Shown here: piece after piece, positions 7,089 to 13,512 of the stretch | Position numbering within the stretch: the first letter of the stretch is position 1 | Layout of the letters: each line of letters starts with the position of its first letter | Assembly: GCA_910584115.1 (NCBI GenBank) | Contig: CAJTYN010000039.1 | Coordinates: 3,006-20,890, forward strand | DNA length: 17,885 bases | Reading direction: 5' to 3' | DNA from: an uncultured Lachnospiraceae bacterium | Lineage (GTDB): Bacteria > Bacillota > Clostridia > Lachnospirales > Lachnospiraceae | Position numbers and translations under genes: made by a program | The notes under the pieces: model-generated | What the model was told of the DNA's origin: nothing | Seen by the model: the letters and a program-made list of their open reading frames with translations, nothing else | The model's database searches: none

Positions 7089-8138
7089 TTACGGGAATAG
7101 GGGGACGAGCCGGAGTCCTTCTGTCTCGTCCAGACCGAACATCAGGTTCATATTCTGTACGGCCTGTCCGGCGGCGCCTTTGACCACGTTGTCAATGGCA
7201 CCCATCATGATGACCCGGTGGGTCCTGGGGTCGATGGTGAAGTTCACGTCCACGTAGTTGCTGCCCTTGACCCAACGTGTCTGCGGGCAGATGCCTTTTT
7301 TCAGCACACGGACGAACGTCTCGTTTTGGTAATAGCGGTCGTAGACCGCCCGGATCTCTTCTTCGGTGATGTCTGTGTGGCCTTTTTTCAGGGAGGCGTA
7401 GGCAGTGACTAAGATCCCCCGGTTCATGGGTACCAGGTGGGGTGTGAAATCGATCAGGATCTCTTCCTGTGCGGCCAGGCTCAGCTGGTCCTCGATCTCC
7501 GGTGTATGGCGGTGGGTGGTCACGCCGTAGGCTTTGATGCTGTCGTGGACTTCGCAGAACAGATTGTCTGTCTTGGCCCCGCGGCCTGCGCCGGAGACGC
7601 CGGATTTCGCGTCGATGATGATCGTGGACGGATCGATGATCCCTTCTTTTAACAATGGATAGATGCTCAGGACGGAGCAGGTGGGGTAGCAGCCCGGATT
7701 GGCGATCAGGCGCGCCCCACGGATCGCTTCCCGGTTGATCTCGCAGAGTCCGTAGACGGCCTCTTCGATGAACTGGGGCGCGGGATGCTGGATGTTGTAC
7801 CAGGCTTCGTATTTCTTGACGTCTTTGATGCGGAAATCGGCGCTCAGGTCGATGACTTTTGTCCGGGAGAGGATCCCTTCATTTATGAGGGACGCGCACA
7901 GGCCCTGGGGAGTGGCGGTGAATATCACGTCCGCCTGGTCGGCCATCTTCTCCATGTTGTCGTCCAGGCAGGGGCCTTCCACGATCTGAAACATGTTCTG
8001 GTATATCTGTGCATATTCCTGGCCGACATAACTCCTGGAGCCGTACCAGATGATCTGGGCGTCTTTATGGGCGGACAGGAGACGGACGAGTTCCGCGCCC
8101 GCGTACCCGGTGGCGCCGATGATCCCTACTTTTATCAT
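7089..8138 (-). CDS. argC: N-acetyl-gamma-glutamyl-phosphate reductase
   Basis: This 349-residue NADPH-dependent dehydrogenase makes N-acetylglutamate-5-semialdehyde from the ArgB product. The Rossmann motif GIIGATGYAG is at residues 5-14. The catalytic cysteine is C150 in LIANPGCYPT, and the catalytic-site histidines are in THRHTPEI (208-215). SGVSGAGRG (180-188) is also typical. An open frame continues upstream to 8258, but that region is AT-rich leader and overlaps the promoter. The family always begins close to the GATGYAG motif, so I choose ATG 8138; only a weak AAAGG, 13 bases upstream, supports it. It is the first gene of argCJBD and is separated from argJ by 23 bases. Confidence 0.95.
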   Translation of the reverse strand: MIKVGIIGATGYAGAELVRLLSAHKDAQIIWYGSRSYVGQEYAQIYQNMFQIVEGPCLDDNMEKMADQADVIFTATPQGLCASLINEGILSRTKVIDLSADFRIKDVKKYEAWYNIQHPAPQFIEEAVYGLCEINREAIRGARLIANPGCYPTCSVLSIYPLLKEGIIDPSTIIIDAKSGVSGAGRGAKTDNLFCEVHDSIKAYGVTTHRHTPEIEDQLSLAAQEEILIDFTPHLVPMNRGILVTAYASLKKGHTDITEEEIRAVYDRYYQNETFVRVLKKGICPQTRWVKGSNYVDVNFTIDPRTHRVIMMGAIDNVVKGAAGQAVQNMNLMFGLDETEGLRLVPLFP

Positions 8139-8244
8139 GATCAGTACCAAACCTTTCTCAAATGAAAATGTAAAAAGAACTCTGGATATCATATAATATT
8201 TTTGCCGATCCGTAAAGATGGAAATGGGGTTCCTTGGGTCGATC

Positions 8245-8290
8245 GCATAATTATACATCGAAAGCAGGAATTATGCAAGAAATATTCATA
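8245..8290 (-). promoter_or_regulatory. arg operon promoter with overlapping ArgR-box-like operator
   Basis: On the minus strand, -35 TTGCAT (8278-8273) and -10 TATAAT (8255-8250) are separated by exactly 17 bases, putting the start of transcription near 8243 and giving a leader of about 105 bases. TGTATAATTATGC over the -10 (8257-8245) matches the ARG-box core TGNATWWWWATNC. A second, poorer half-matching box, TATGAATATTTC..., begins at 8290. The two 8-mers GCATAATT (8245-8252) and AATTATGC (8269-8276) also form an inverted repeat that spans -35 to -10. Repression by ArgR with arginine is a reasonable inference; argR is not in the window. Confidence 0.72.
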
Positions 8291-8305
8291 AAAAAGAATA
8301 AAAAT

Positions 8306-8332
8306 ATCCACGGCACCTTTTTTGCCGTGGAT
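8306..8332 (-). terminator. Strong minus-strand intrinsic terminator upstream of argC
   Basis: A perfect 10-bp stem pairs ATCCACGGCA (minus 8332-8323) with TGCCGTGGAT (8315-8306). It is followed on the minus strand by ATTTTTATTCTTTTTT. It stops transcription coming from the thiC side before the arg promoter. thiC already has a terminator-like hairpin of its own closer by, so this one may serve a transcript that starts inside the repeat region. Confidence 0.85.
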
Positions 8333-8602
8333 GTTCTCGTTCTATAGTGAATATTTTTAAGCTGCTCAAAAGGGACGCCGGGAAGAGCTGGGGATCTGTC
8401 TCCGGGCAGACCCGGGCAACGCACTGATCGAGCTAACTGTCAACTTCAACCAACAGCGCTCAGGAGAGCCTTCGCGCTGGGTTTCCGTAAACAGTGGATC
8501 TCATCGGCGCTAAAAACGCCCTCTGGAAGTCTGCCCAGCGACAGATCCCCAGCTCTTCCCGCCTGTGCATTGGCGAACGAAAGGAACTGCTTGTAGGGTC
8601 TG
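8306..8602 (-). ncRNA. Candidate ~300-nt structured ncRNA inside the repeat region (speculative)
   Basis: On the minus strand, TTGACA (8637-8632), a 17-base spacer and TCTCAT (8614-8609) make a plausible promoter with a start near 8602. The 10-bp terminator at 8332-8306 would end the transcript. Between them lie a 22-bp helix (8561-8540 with 8400-8379), an 8-bp continuation GGGCAGAC/GTCTGCCC (8536-8529 with 8411-8404), and inner hairpins such as CAGCGC/GCGCTG and ACTGT/ACAGT. No convincing protein frame is present. The -10 is only 4 of 6 and the spacer itself contains a short hairpin, so transcription is unproven. Confidence 0.3.
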
Positions 8603-8713
8603 CTCCCAATGAGAGGGGAAAATGCTCCCCTTGTCAAAAAAAGCGTTTTAAGGGGTCCGGGGGAAATCCGCGATCCCCCGGCGCTTTTGGTACTTTTCTC
8701 GCAGAAAAGTACA
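8344..8713. repeat. Palindrome-rich intergenic element, probably a dispersed repeat
   Basis: About 370 bases between the arg promoter region and the end of thiC are made almost wholly of inverted repeats. They are: a long palindrome with 22-bp arms at 8379-8400 and 8540-8561; AGGGG/CCCCT around 8614-8631; CCGGGGGA/TCCCCCGG (8657-8664 with 8674-8681); and GTACTTTTCT/AGAAAAGTAC (8690-8699 with 8703-8712). The composition is uneven and differs from the neighbouring genes. It looks to me like a repeat found between genes in related Clostridia, but that is an impression that needs a search. No target-site duplication or transposase is visible. Confidence 0.5.
8636..8688 (-). terminator. Terminator-like hairpin downstream of thiC
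   Basis: On the minus strand AAAAGCG (8688-8682) pairs with CGCTTTT, enclosing an 8-bp CCGGGGGA/TCCCCCGG stem with a one-sided 11-base bulge, then T7 (8642-8636). It begins about 30 bases after the thiC stop, just past a separate 10-bp hairpin at 8690-8712. Confidence 0.6.
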
Positions 8714-8719
8714 TATTTT

Positions 8720-10027
8720 CTATAGGATGTCGATATTTTCCCCGGCCAGGGCTTTGTTCATGCTGCGCACGGCGCAGAATTTACCGCACATGCTGCAGGT
8801 GTCGCTGTGGTCGTCCTCGGGGAGGCGGTCGTTGCGGATGGCTTTTGCCGTTTCCGGATCCAGAGCGCATGCGAACTGAGCGTCCCAGTCCAGGGCCCGG
8901 CGGGCGTCGGCCATGCGGTCGTCGATGTCCCGCGCGCCGGGGATACCTTTGGCGATGTCGGCGGCGTGGGCCGCGATCTTAGAGGCGATGATCCCCTGCC
9001 GTACGTCATCCACATTTGGCAGCGCCAGGTGTTCGGCGGGGGTCACATAGCAGAGGAACGCCGCGCCGCTCATGGCCGCGACGGCGCCGCCGATGGCCGC
9101 CGTGATGTGGTCATAGCCGGGGGCGATGTCCGTGACCAGCGGGCCGAGCACGTAGAACGGCGCACCCATGCAGATGCTCTTCTGGACCTCCATGTTCGCG
9201 GCCACCTGATCCAAGGGCACGTGGCCAGGTCCCTCCACCATGACCTGGACGTTATGTGCCCAGGCGCGTTTGGTCAGTTCTCCTAAGCGGACCAGCTCCT
9301 CGATCTGGCAGACGTCTGTGGAGTCGGCCAGGCAGCCCGGGCGGCAGGCGTCCCCAAGGGAGATGGTCACGTCGTACTCTTCGCAGATATCCAGGATCTC
9401 GTCGAAATATTCATAAAAAGGATTTTCCTCCCCGGTCATGCTCATCCAGGCGAAGACCAGGCTCCCGCCCCGGCTGACGATGTTCATCTTCCTCTTATGC
9501 TGGCGGATCTGTTCGATGGTCTTTCTGGTGATGCCGCAGTGCAGGGTCACGAAATCAACGCCGTCTTCGGCATGGAGCCGGACCACGTCTATGAGATCGC
9601 GGGCGGTCAGCTCGCCTAAGTCCCGCTGGTAATGGATCACGCTGTCGTAGACCGGGACGGTGCCGATCATGACCGGGCATTCCCGCGTCAGTTTTTGGCG
9701 GAAAGGCTGGGTGTCGCCGTGGCTGGACAGATCCATGATCGCTTCCGCGCCTAAGTCTACGGCACTCATCACTTTCTGCATCTCGATGTCGTAGTCCCGG
9801 CAGTCCCTGGAAACGCCCAGGTTCACATTGACCTTCGTGCGCAGCATGCTGCCCACGCCTTCCGGCCGCAGGCAGGTGTGGCGCTTGTTGGCGCAGATGG
9901 CGACTTTCCCCTCGGCGACGAGCTGCATCAGCCGGTCGGCGGGCATATGCTCTTTTTCGGCGACTTCTTTTATCTGAGGTGTCAGGATCCCTTTTTTCGC
10001 GGCATCCATCTGTGTTGTGTAGTCCAT
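8720..10027 (-). CDS. thiC: Phosphomethylpyrimidine synthase (HMP-P synthase)
   Basis: ThiC is a radical-SAM-type enzyme that rearranges aminoimidazole ribotide into 4-amino-5-hydroxymethyl-2-methylpyrimidine phosphate, the pyrimidine half of thiamine. At 435 residues it is the short bacterial form. Strong matches include RTKVNVNLGVS (63-73), MDLSSHGD (98-105), LHCGIT (162-167), SRGGSL (185-190), SLGDACRPGC (223-232), MVEGPGHVPLDQV (263-275) and GAPFYVLGPLVTDIAPGYDHI (288-308). The cluster-binding cysteines are C411, C414 and C418, spaced CX2CX3C instead of the commonly quoted CX2CX4C. The start is ATG 10027 with GGAGG five bases upstream. No other thi gene is adjacent, so it appears monocistronic. 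No TPP riboswitch is visible upstream. Confidence 0.97.
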   Translation of the reverse strand: MDYTTQMDAAKKGILTPQIKEVAEKEHMPADRLMQLVAEGKVAICANKRHTCLRPEGVGSMLRTKVNVNLGVSRDCRDYDIEMQKVMSAVDLGAEAIMDLSSHGDTQPFRQKLTRECPVMIGTVPVYDSVIHYQRDLGELTARDLIDVVRLHAEDGVDFVTLHCGITRKTIEQIRQHKRKMNIVSRGGSLVFAWMSMTGEENPFYEYFDEILDICEEYDVTISLGDACRPGCLADSTDVCQIEELVRLGELTKRAWAHNVQVMVEGPGHVPLDQVAANMEVQKSICMGAPFYVLGPLVTDIAPGYDHITAAIGGAVAAMSGAAFLCYVTPAEHLALPNVDDVRQGIIASKIAAHAADIAKGIPGARDIDDRMADARRALDWDAQFACALDPETAKAIRNDRLPEDDHSDTCSMCGKFCAVRSMNKALAGENIDIL

Positions 10028-10036
10028 GATTCCCTC

Positions 10037-10108
10037 CTAGAGTGTGTTTGAAGATTGTTTTATGTCGATCGTGCGCTTGGCGTGAATGGATTTTCAGACA
10101 TGCTCTAG
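10037..10108. repeat. 72-bp inverted-repeat unit (MITE-like) in the thiC leader
   Basis: The ends are CTAGAGTGTGTTTGAAGAT (from 10037) and, read inward from 10108 on the other strand, CTAGAGCATGTCTGAAAAT. They match at 15 of 19 positions with mostly transition differences. The unit sits exactly between the thiC promoter and its ribosome binding site, and its end supplies the AG before GAGGG. No open frame is inside. It may be a miniature mobile element or a dispersed palindromic unit; a folded mRNA leader of regulatory function is the alternative. Confidence 0.45.
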
Positions 10109-10123
10109 CGCGTATTTTTAACT

Positions 10124-10152
10124 ATTATACATGCCCTTGTCTGTTTTTACAA
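10124..10152 (-). promoter_or_regulatory. thiC promoter
   Basis: On the minus strand, -35 TTGTAA (10152-10147), a 17-base spacer and a perfect -10 TATAAT (10129-10124). Transcription should begin near 10117, giving a ~90-base leader. The leader lacks the CTGAGA and the conserved second-helix motifs of TPP riboswitches. Confidence 0.8.
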
Positions 10153-10239
10153 TTTCATTTATGGAAAATTCCCAATTTCAATCTGGGCGCATTTCGTGTA
10201 AAATATTTTAATAAGATGGCAGGATGAAGTGGATCAGCC

Positions 10240-10268
10240 TTGACAAAACAACAGGATACAGGTATATT
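10240..10268 (+). promoter_or_regulatory. ileS(-glgP) promoter
   Basis: A consensus -35 TTGACA (10240-10245), 17-base spacer and -10 TATATT (10263-10268) place the start near 10275. It is back-to-back with the thiC promoter, with 87 bases between the two -35 boxes; that gap holds no gene or clear motif. Confidence 0.87.
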
Positions 10269-10274
10269 TATCCA

Positions 10275-10357
10275 TAGTTTAGATGGTGTGAGGTCCGCTC
10301 TTATTTAGAGGGCGGTCTTTATGATTACCATTGGAAGTGGTCAGGAGGGATATTCTA
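10275..10357 (+). promoter_or_regulatory. ileS 5' leader without a T-box
   Basis: The leader is only ~83 bases. It holds an imperfect hairpin (10291-10301 with 10307-10318, loop TATTT) followed by TTTAT, and a small ACCA/TGGT hairpin just before the ribosome binding site. The T-box sequence GGGTGGNACCGCG and stem-I elements are absent, and there is no room for them. The first hairpin could be a weak attenuator or a leftover of one; this is unproven. Confidence 0.4.
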
Positions 10358-13300
10358 GTGTATCAGAAAGTGGATACAGCTTTAGATTTTGTGGACAGAG
10401 AGAAAAAGATCGGGAAGTTCTGGGAGGAAAACCATATCTTCGAGAAGAGTATGAAGGAGCGGGAAGGCAGCCCCATGTATACATTTTACGACGGACCGCC
10501 CACGGCCAACGGCAAGCCCCATATCGGCCATGTGCTGACCCGCGTGATCAAGGACATGATCCCCAGATACCGGACGATGAAGGGAAACATGGTCCCCAGG
10601 AAAGCCGGGTGGGATACCCATGGCCTCCCGGTGGAGCTGGAAGTGGAGCGTTCCCTGGGGCTGGACGGCAAGGAGCAGATCGAGGAATACGGTCTGGAGC
10701 CTTTTATCAAACACTGCAAGGAGAGCGTGTGGAAATATAAAGGCATGTGGGAGGATTTCTCTGATACGGTGGGATTCTGGGCGGACATGGACGATCCGTA
10801 TGTGACCTACCACGATGATTTCATCGAGTCTGAGTGGTGGGCCTTAAAGCAGATCTGGGAGAAAAAGCTCCTCTATAAGGGTTATAAGATCGTGCCCTAC
10901 TGCCCCCGCTGCGGGACGCCCCTGTCCAGCCACGAAGTGGCCCAGGGATACAAGGACGTGAAAGAGCGCTCCGCGGTGGTGCGCTTCAAGGTAAAAGATG
11001 AAGACGCGTACATCCTGGCCTGGACCACCACGCCCTGGACGCTGCCCTCCAACGTGGGCCTCTGCGTAAATCCGGCGGAGACGTATGTGAAGGTCAAGGC
11101 CGCCGACGGGCGCGTGTACTATATGGCAGAGGCTCTGCTGGATACGGTGCTGGGTAAGCTGGCCCAGGATGGAGCGCCGGCCTATGAGGTCTTAGAGACG
11201 TACACGGGCAAGGATCTGGAGTACAAGGAGTATGAGCCGCTCTTTGACTTTGCCGACACGAAGAAGAAGGCATTCTATGTGACCTGCGACTCCTACGTCA
11301 CCCTGACGGACGGTACCGGTGTCGTACACATCGCCCCGGCTTTTGGTGAGGACGACGCCAATGTGGGCCGCAAGTACGACCTGCCCTTCGTGCAGTTGGT
11401 GGACGAGGCCGGGAAGATGACAGAAGAGACGCCCTGGGCGGGCACATTCTGCAAAGAAGCGGATCCGGCGATCTTAACGGATCTAAAGAGTCGGGAACTC
11501 CTCTTCGACGCGCCCAAGTTCGAGCACAGCTATCCCCACTGCTGGAGGTGCGACACGCCGCTGATCTACTACGCCCGGGAGTCCTGGTTCATCAAGATGA
11601 CGGCGGTGAAAGAGGATCTGATCCGCAACAACAACACGATCAACTGGATCCCGGAGAGCATCGGAAAAGGCCGTTTCGGCGACTGGCTGGAAAATGTCCA
11701 GGATTGGGGGATCAGCCGGAACCGCTACTGGGGCACGCCCTTAAATATCTGGGAATGTTCCTGCGGCCACATGCACTCGATCGGCAGCATCGAGGAATTG
11801 AAATCCATGTCGGACGACTGCCCGGACGAGATCGAGCTGCACAGGCCCTACATCGACAAGGTGACGATCCGCTGTCCGAAATGCGGCGGGAAGATGCACA
11901 GGGTGCCGGAGGTGATCGACTGCTGGTTCGACTCAGGGGCCATGCCCTTTGCGCAGCATCACTATCCTTTTGAAAATAAAGAACTCTTCGAGCAGCAGTT
12001 CCCGGCGGACTTCATCTCGGAGGCGGTGGATCAGACCCGGGGATGGTTCTACTCCCTGCTGGCGATCTCCACGCTGATCTTCAACAAGGCTCCGTACCGG
12101 AACGTGATCGTGCTGGGCCACGTGCAGGACGAGAACGGGCAGAAGATGAGCAAGAGCAAAGGAAACGCGGTGGATCCCTTCGCCGCTCTGGAGGAATTCG
12201 GCGCGGACGCGATCCGCTGGTATTTCTACGTAAACAGCGCGCCCTGGCTGCCAAATCGGTTCCACGGGAAAGCGGTCACGGAAGGCCAGCGTAAATTCAT
12301 GGGCACGCTGTGGAACACTTACGCCTTCTTCGTGCTCTATGCGAACATCGACGGCTTTGACGCGACAAAATACACATTGGACTACGACAGCCTGAATATC
12401 ATGGATAAATGGCTGCTCTCCAAGCTGAACACCCTGATCGCGGAGGTGGATGGCCACATGGAGAACTACCGCATCCCGGAGAGCGCCCGCGCCCTGCAGG
12501 GATTTGTGGACGATCTGAGCAACTGGTATGTACGGCGCAGCCGGGAGCGCTTCTGGGCAAAAGGCATGCCCCAGGACAAGATCAACGCCTATATGACCCT
12601 GTACACAGCGCTGGTGGAAGTGTGCAAGGCCGCGGCGCCGATGATCCCGTTCATGACCGAGGAGATCTACCAGAACCTGGTGCGCAGCATCGACAAAGAC
12701 GCGCCGGAGAGCATCCATCTGTGCAGCTATCCTCAGGCGGATCCGGGCAGGGTGGATAAAGAGCTGGAACAGAAGATGGATGAACTCCTGCAGATCGTGG
12801 TGCTGGGCAGGGCCTGCAGAAACAGCGCGAACAGGAAGAACAGGCAGCCGCTCTCCGAGATGTTCATAAAAGCGCCGGAGGTCCTGGACGGCATCTACAC
12901 GGAGATCATCGCCGACGAGCTGAACGTGAAAAAGATCACCTTCACCGACGATGTGTCCGGCTTCATCTCCTACAACTTCAAGCCCCAGTTAAAGACTGTC
13001 GGGCCAAAGTACGGGAAACTCTTAAACGGCATCCGCGCCCATCTGTCTGCGCTGGACGGGGCGGCGGCCATGGAAGAGTTAAAGAGCCAGGGCATCCTGC
13101 ACTTTGAGGTGGATGGACAGCCGGTGGAGCTCGCCGAGGAAGACCTGCTCATCGAGACGGCCCAGATGGAGCGGTACAGCTCCGATTCCTACGGGGATGT
13201 GACAGTCGTGCTGGATGTGGAGCTGACGGAAGAACTGGTGGAGGAAGGCTTCATCCGCGAGATCATCAGCAAAGTCCAGACCATGCGTAAAGAGGCGGGC

Positions 13301-13495
13301 TTTGAAGTCACAGACAAGATCTGCGTCTCCGCCGCCGGGAATGCACGGATCACAGAGCTGATGCAGGCCCATGAAAAAGACATCTGTCCGGAGATCTTAG
13401 CCGAGCGCATGGTCTTAGGGGAGACGACAGGCTACGAGAAAGAATGGAACATCAATTCTGAAAAAGTAACTTTAGGTGTGGAAAAGATAGGATAA
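10358..13495 (+). CDS. ileS: Isoleucyl-tRNA synthetase (IleS2/eukaryote-like form)
   Basis: IleS attaches isoleucine to tRNA-Ile in the cytoplasm. The 1045-residue protein has the class-I signature HIGH at 55-58 (NGKPHIGHVL), the CP1 editing domain with WTTTPWTLPSN (222-232) and VVHIAPAFGEDD, the KMSKS loop at 596-600 (GQKMSKSKGN), and the anticodon-binding helical region around FVDDLSNWYVRRSRERFW. Metal-knuckle-like pairs occur at C182/C185 and C506/C509. It lacks the C-terminal zinc finger of the ~930-residue IleS1 form. The length and the YDGPPTANGKPHIGH context fit the IleS2 form, whose members are often less sensitive to mupirocin. The start is GTG 10358, nine bases after AGGAGG (10343-10348). 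The in-frame TTG at 10331 lies upstream of that site and is rejected. glgP follows after 17 bases. Confidence 0.97.
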   Translation: MYQKVDTALDFVDREKKIGKFWEENHIFEKSMKEREGSPMYTFYDGPPTANGKPHIGHVLTRVIKDMIPRYRTMKGNMVPRKAGWDTHGLPVELEVERSLGLDGKEQIEEYGLEPFIKHCKESVWKYKGMWEDFSDTVGFWADMDDPYVTYHDDFIESEWWALKQIWEKKLLYKGYKIVPYCPRCGTPLSSHEVAQGYKDVKERSAVVRFKVKDEDAYILAWTTTPWTLPSNVGLCVNPAETYVKVKAADGRVYYMAEALLDTVLGKLAQDGAPAYEVLETYTGKDLEYKEYEPLFDFADTKKKAFYVTCDSYVTLTDGTGVVHIAPAFGEDDANVGRKYDLPFVQLVDEAGKMTEETPWAGTFCKEADPAILTDLKSRELLFDAPKFEHSYPHCWRCDTPLIYYARESWFIKMTAVKEDLIRNNNTINWIPESIGKGRFGDWLENVQDWGISRNRYWGTPLNIWECSCGHMHSIGSIEELKSMSDDCPDEIELHRPYIDKVTIRCPKCGGKMHRVPEVIDCWFDSGAMPFAQHHYPFENKELFEQQFPADFISEAVDQTRGWFYSLLAISTLIFNKAPYRNVIVLGHVQDENGQKMSKSKGNAVDPFAALEEFGADAIRWYFYVNSAPWLPNRFHGKAVTEGQRKFMGTLWNTYAFFVLYANIDGFDATKYTLDYDSLNIMDKWLLSKLNTLIAEVDGHMENYRIPESARALQGFVDDLSNWYVRRSRERFWAKGMPQDKINAYMTLYTALVEVCKAAAPMIPFMTEEIYQNLVRSIDKDAPESIHLCSYPQADPGRVDKELEQKMDELLQIVVLGRACRNSANRKNRQPLSEMFIKAPEVLDGIYTEIIADELNVKKITFTDDVSGFISYNFKPQLKTVGPKYGKLLNGIRAHLSALDGAAAMEELKSQGILHFEVDGQPVELAEEDLLIETAQMERYSSDSYGDVTVVLDVELTEELVEEGFIREIISKVQTMRKEAGFEVTDKICVSAAGNARITELMQAHEKDICPEILAERMVLGETTGYEKEWNINSEKVTLGVEKIG

Positions 13496-13512
13496 ATAGT
13501 CAGGAGGTTCGG

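Noticed and set aside
8139..8258. N-terminal extension of argC to 8258
   Set aside because: It covers AT-rich leader and part of the promoter; the ArgC family starts near GATGYAG.
8446..8637. 63-codon minus-strand frame starting with TTG
   Set aside because: It lies wholly inside the palindromic repeat, has no ribosome binding site, and its composition follows the hairpins.
8494..8982. Plus-strand frame running through the repeat into thiC
   Set aside because: It overlaps thiC antisense and the repeat, and shows no domain or start signal.
10331..10357. TTG start of ileS
   Set aside because: It lies upstream of the AGGAGG at 10343-10348, which fits the GTG at 10358.
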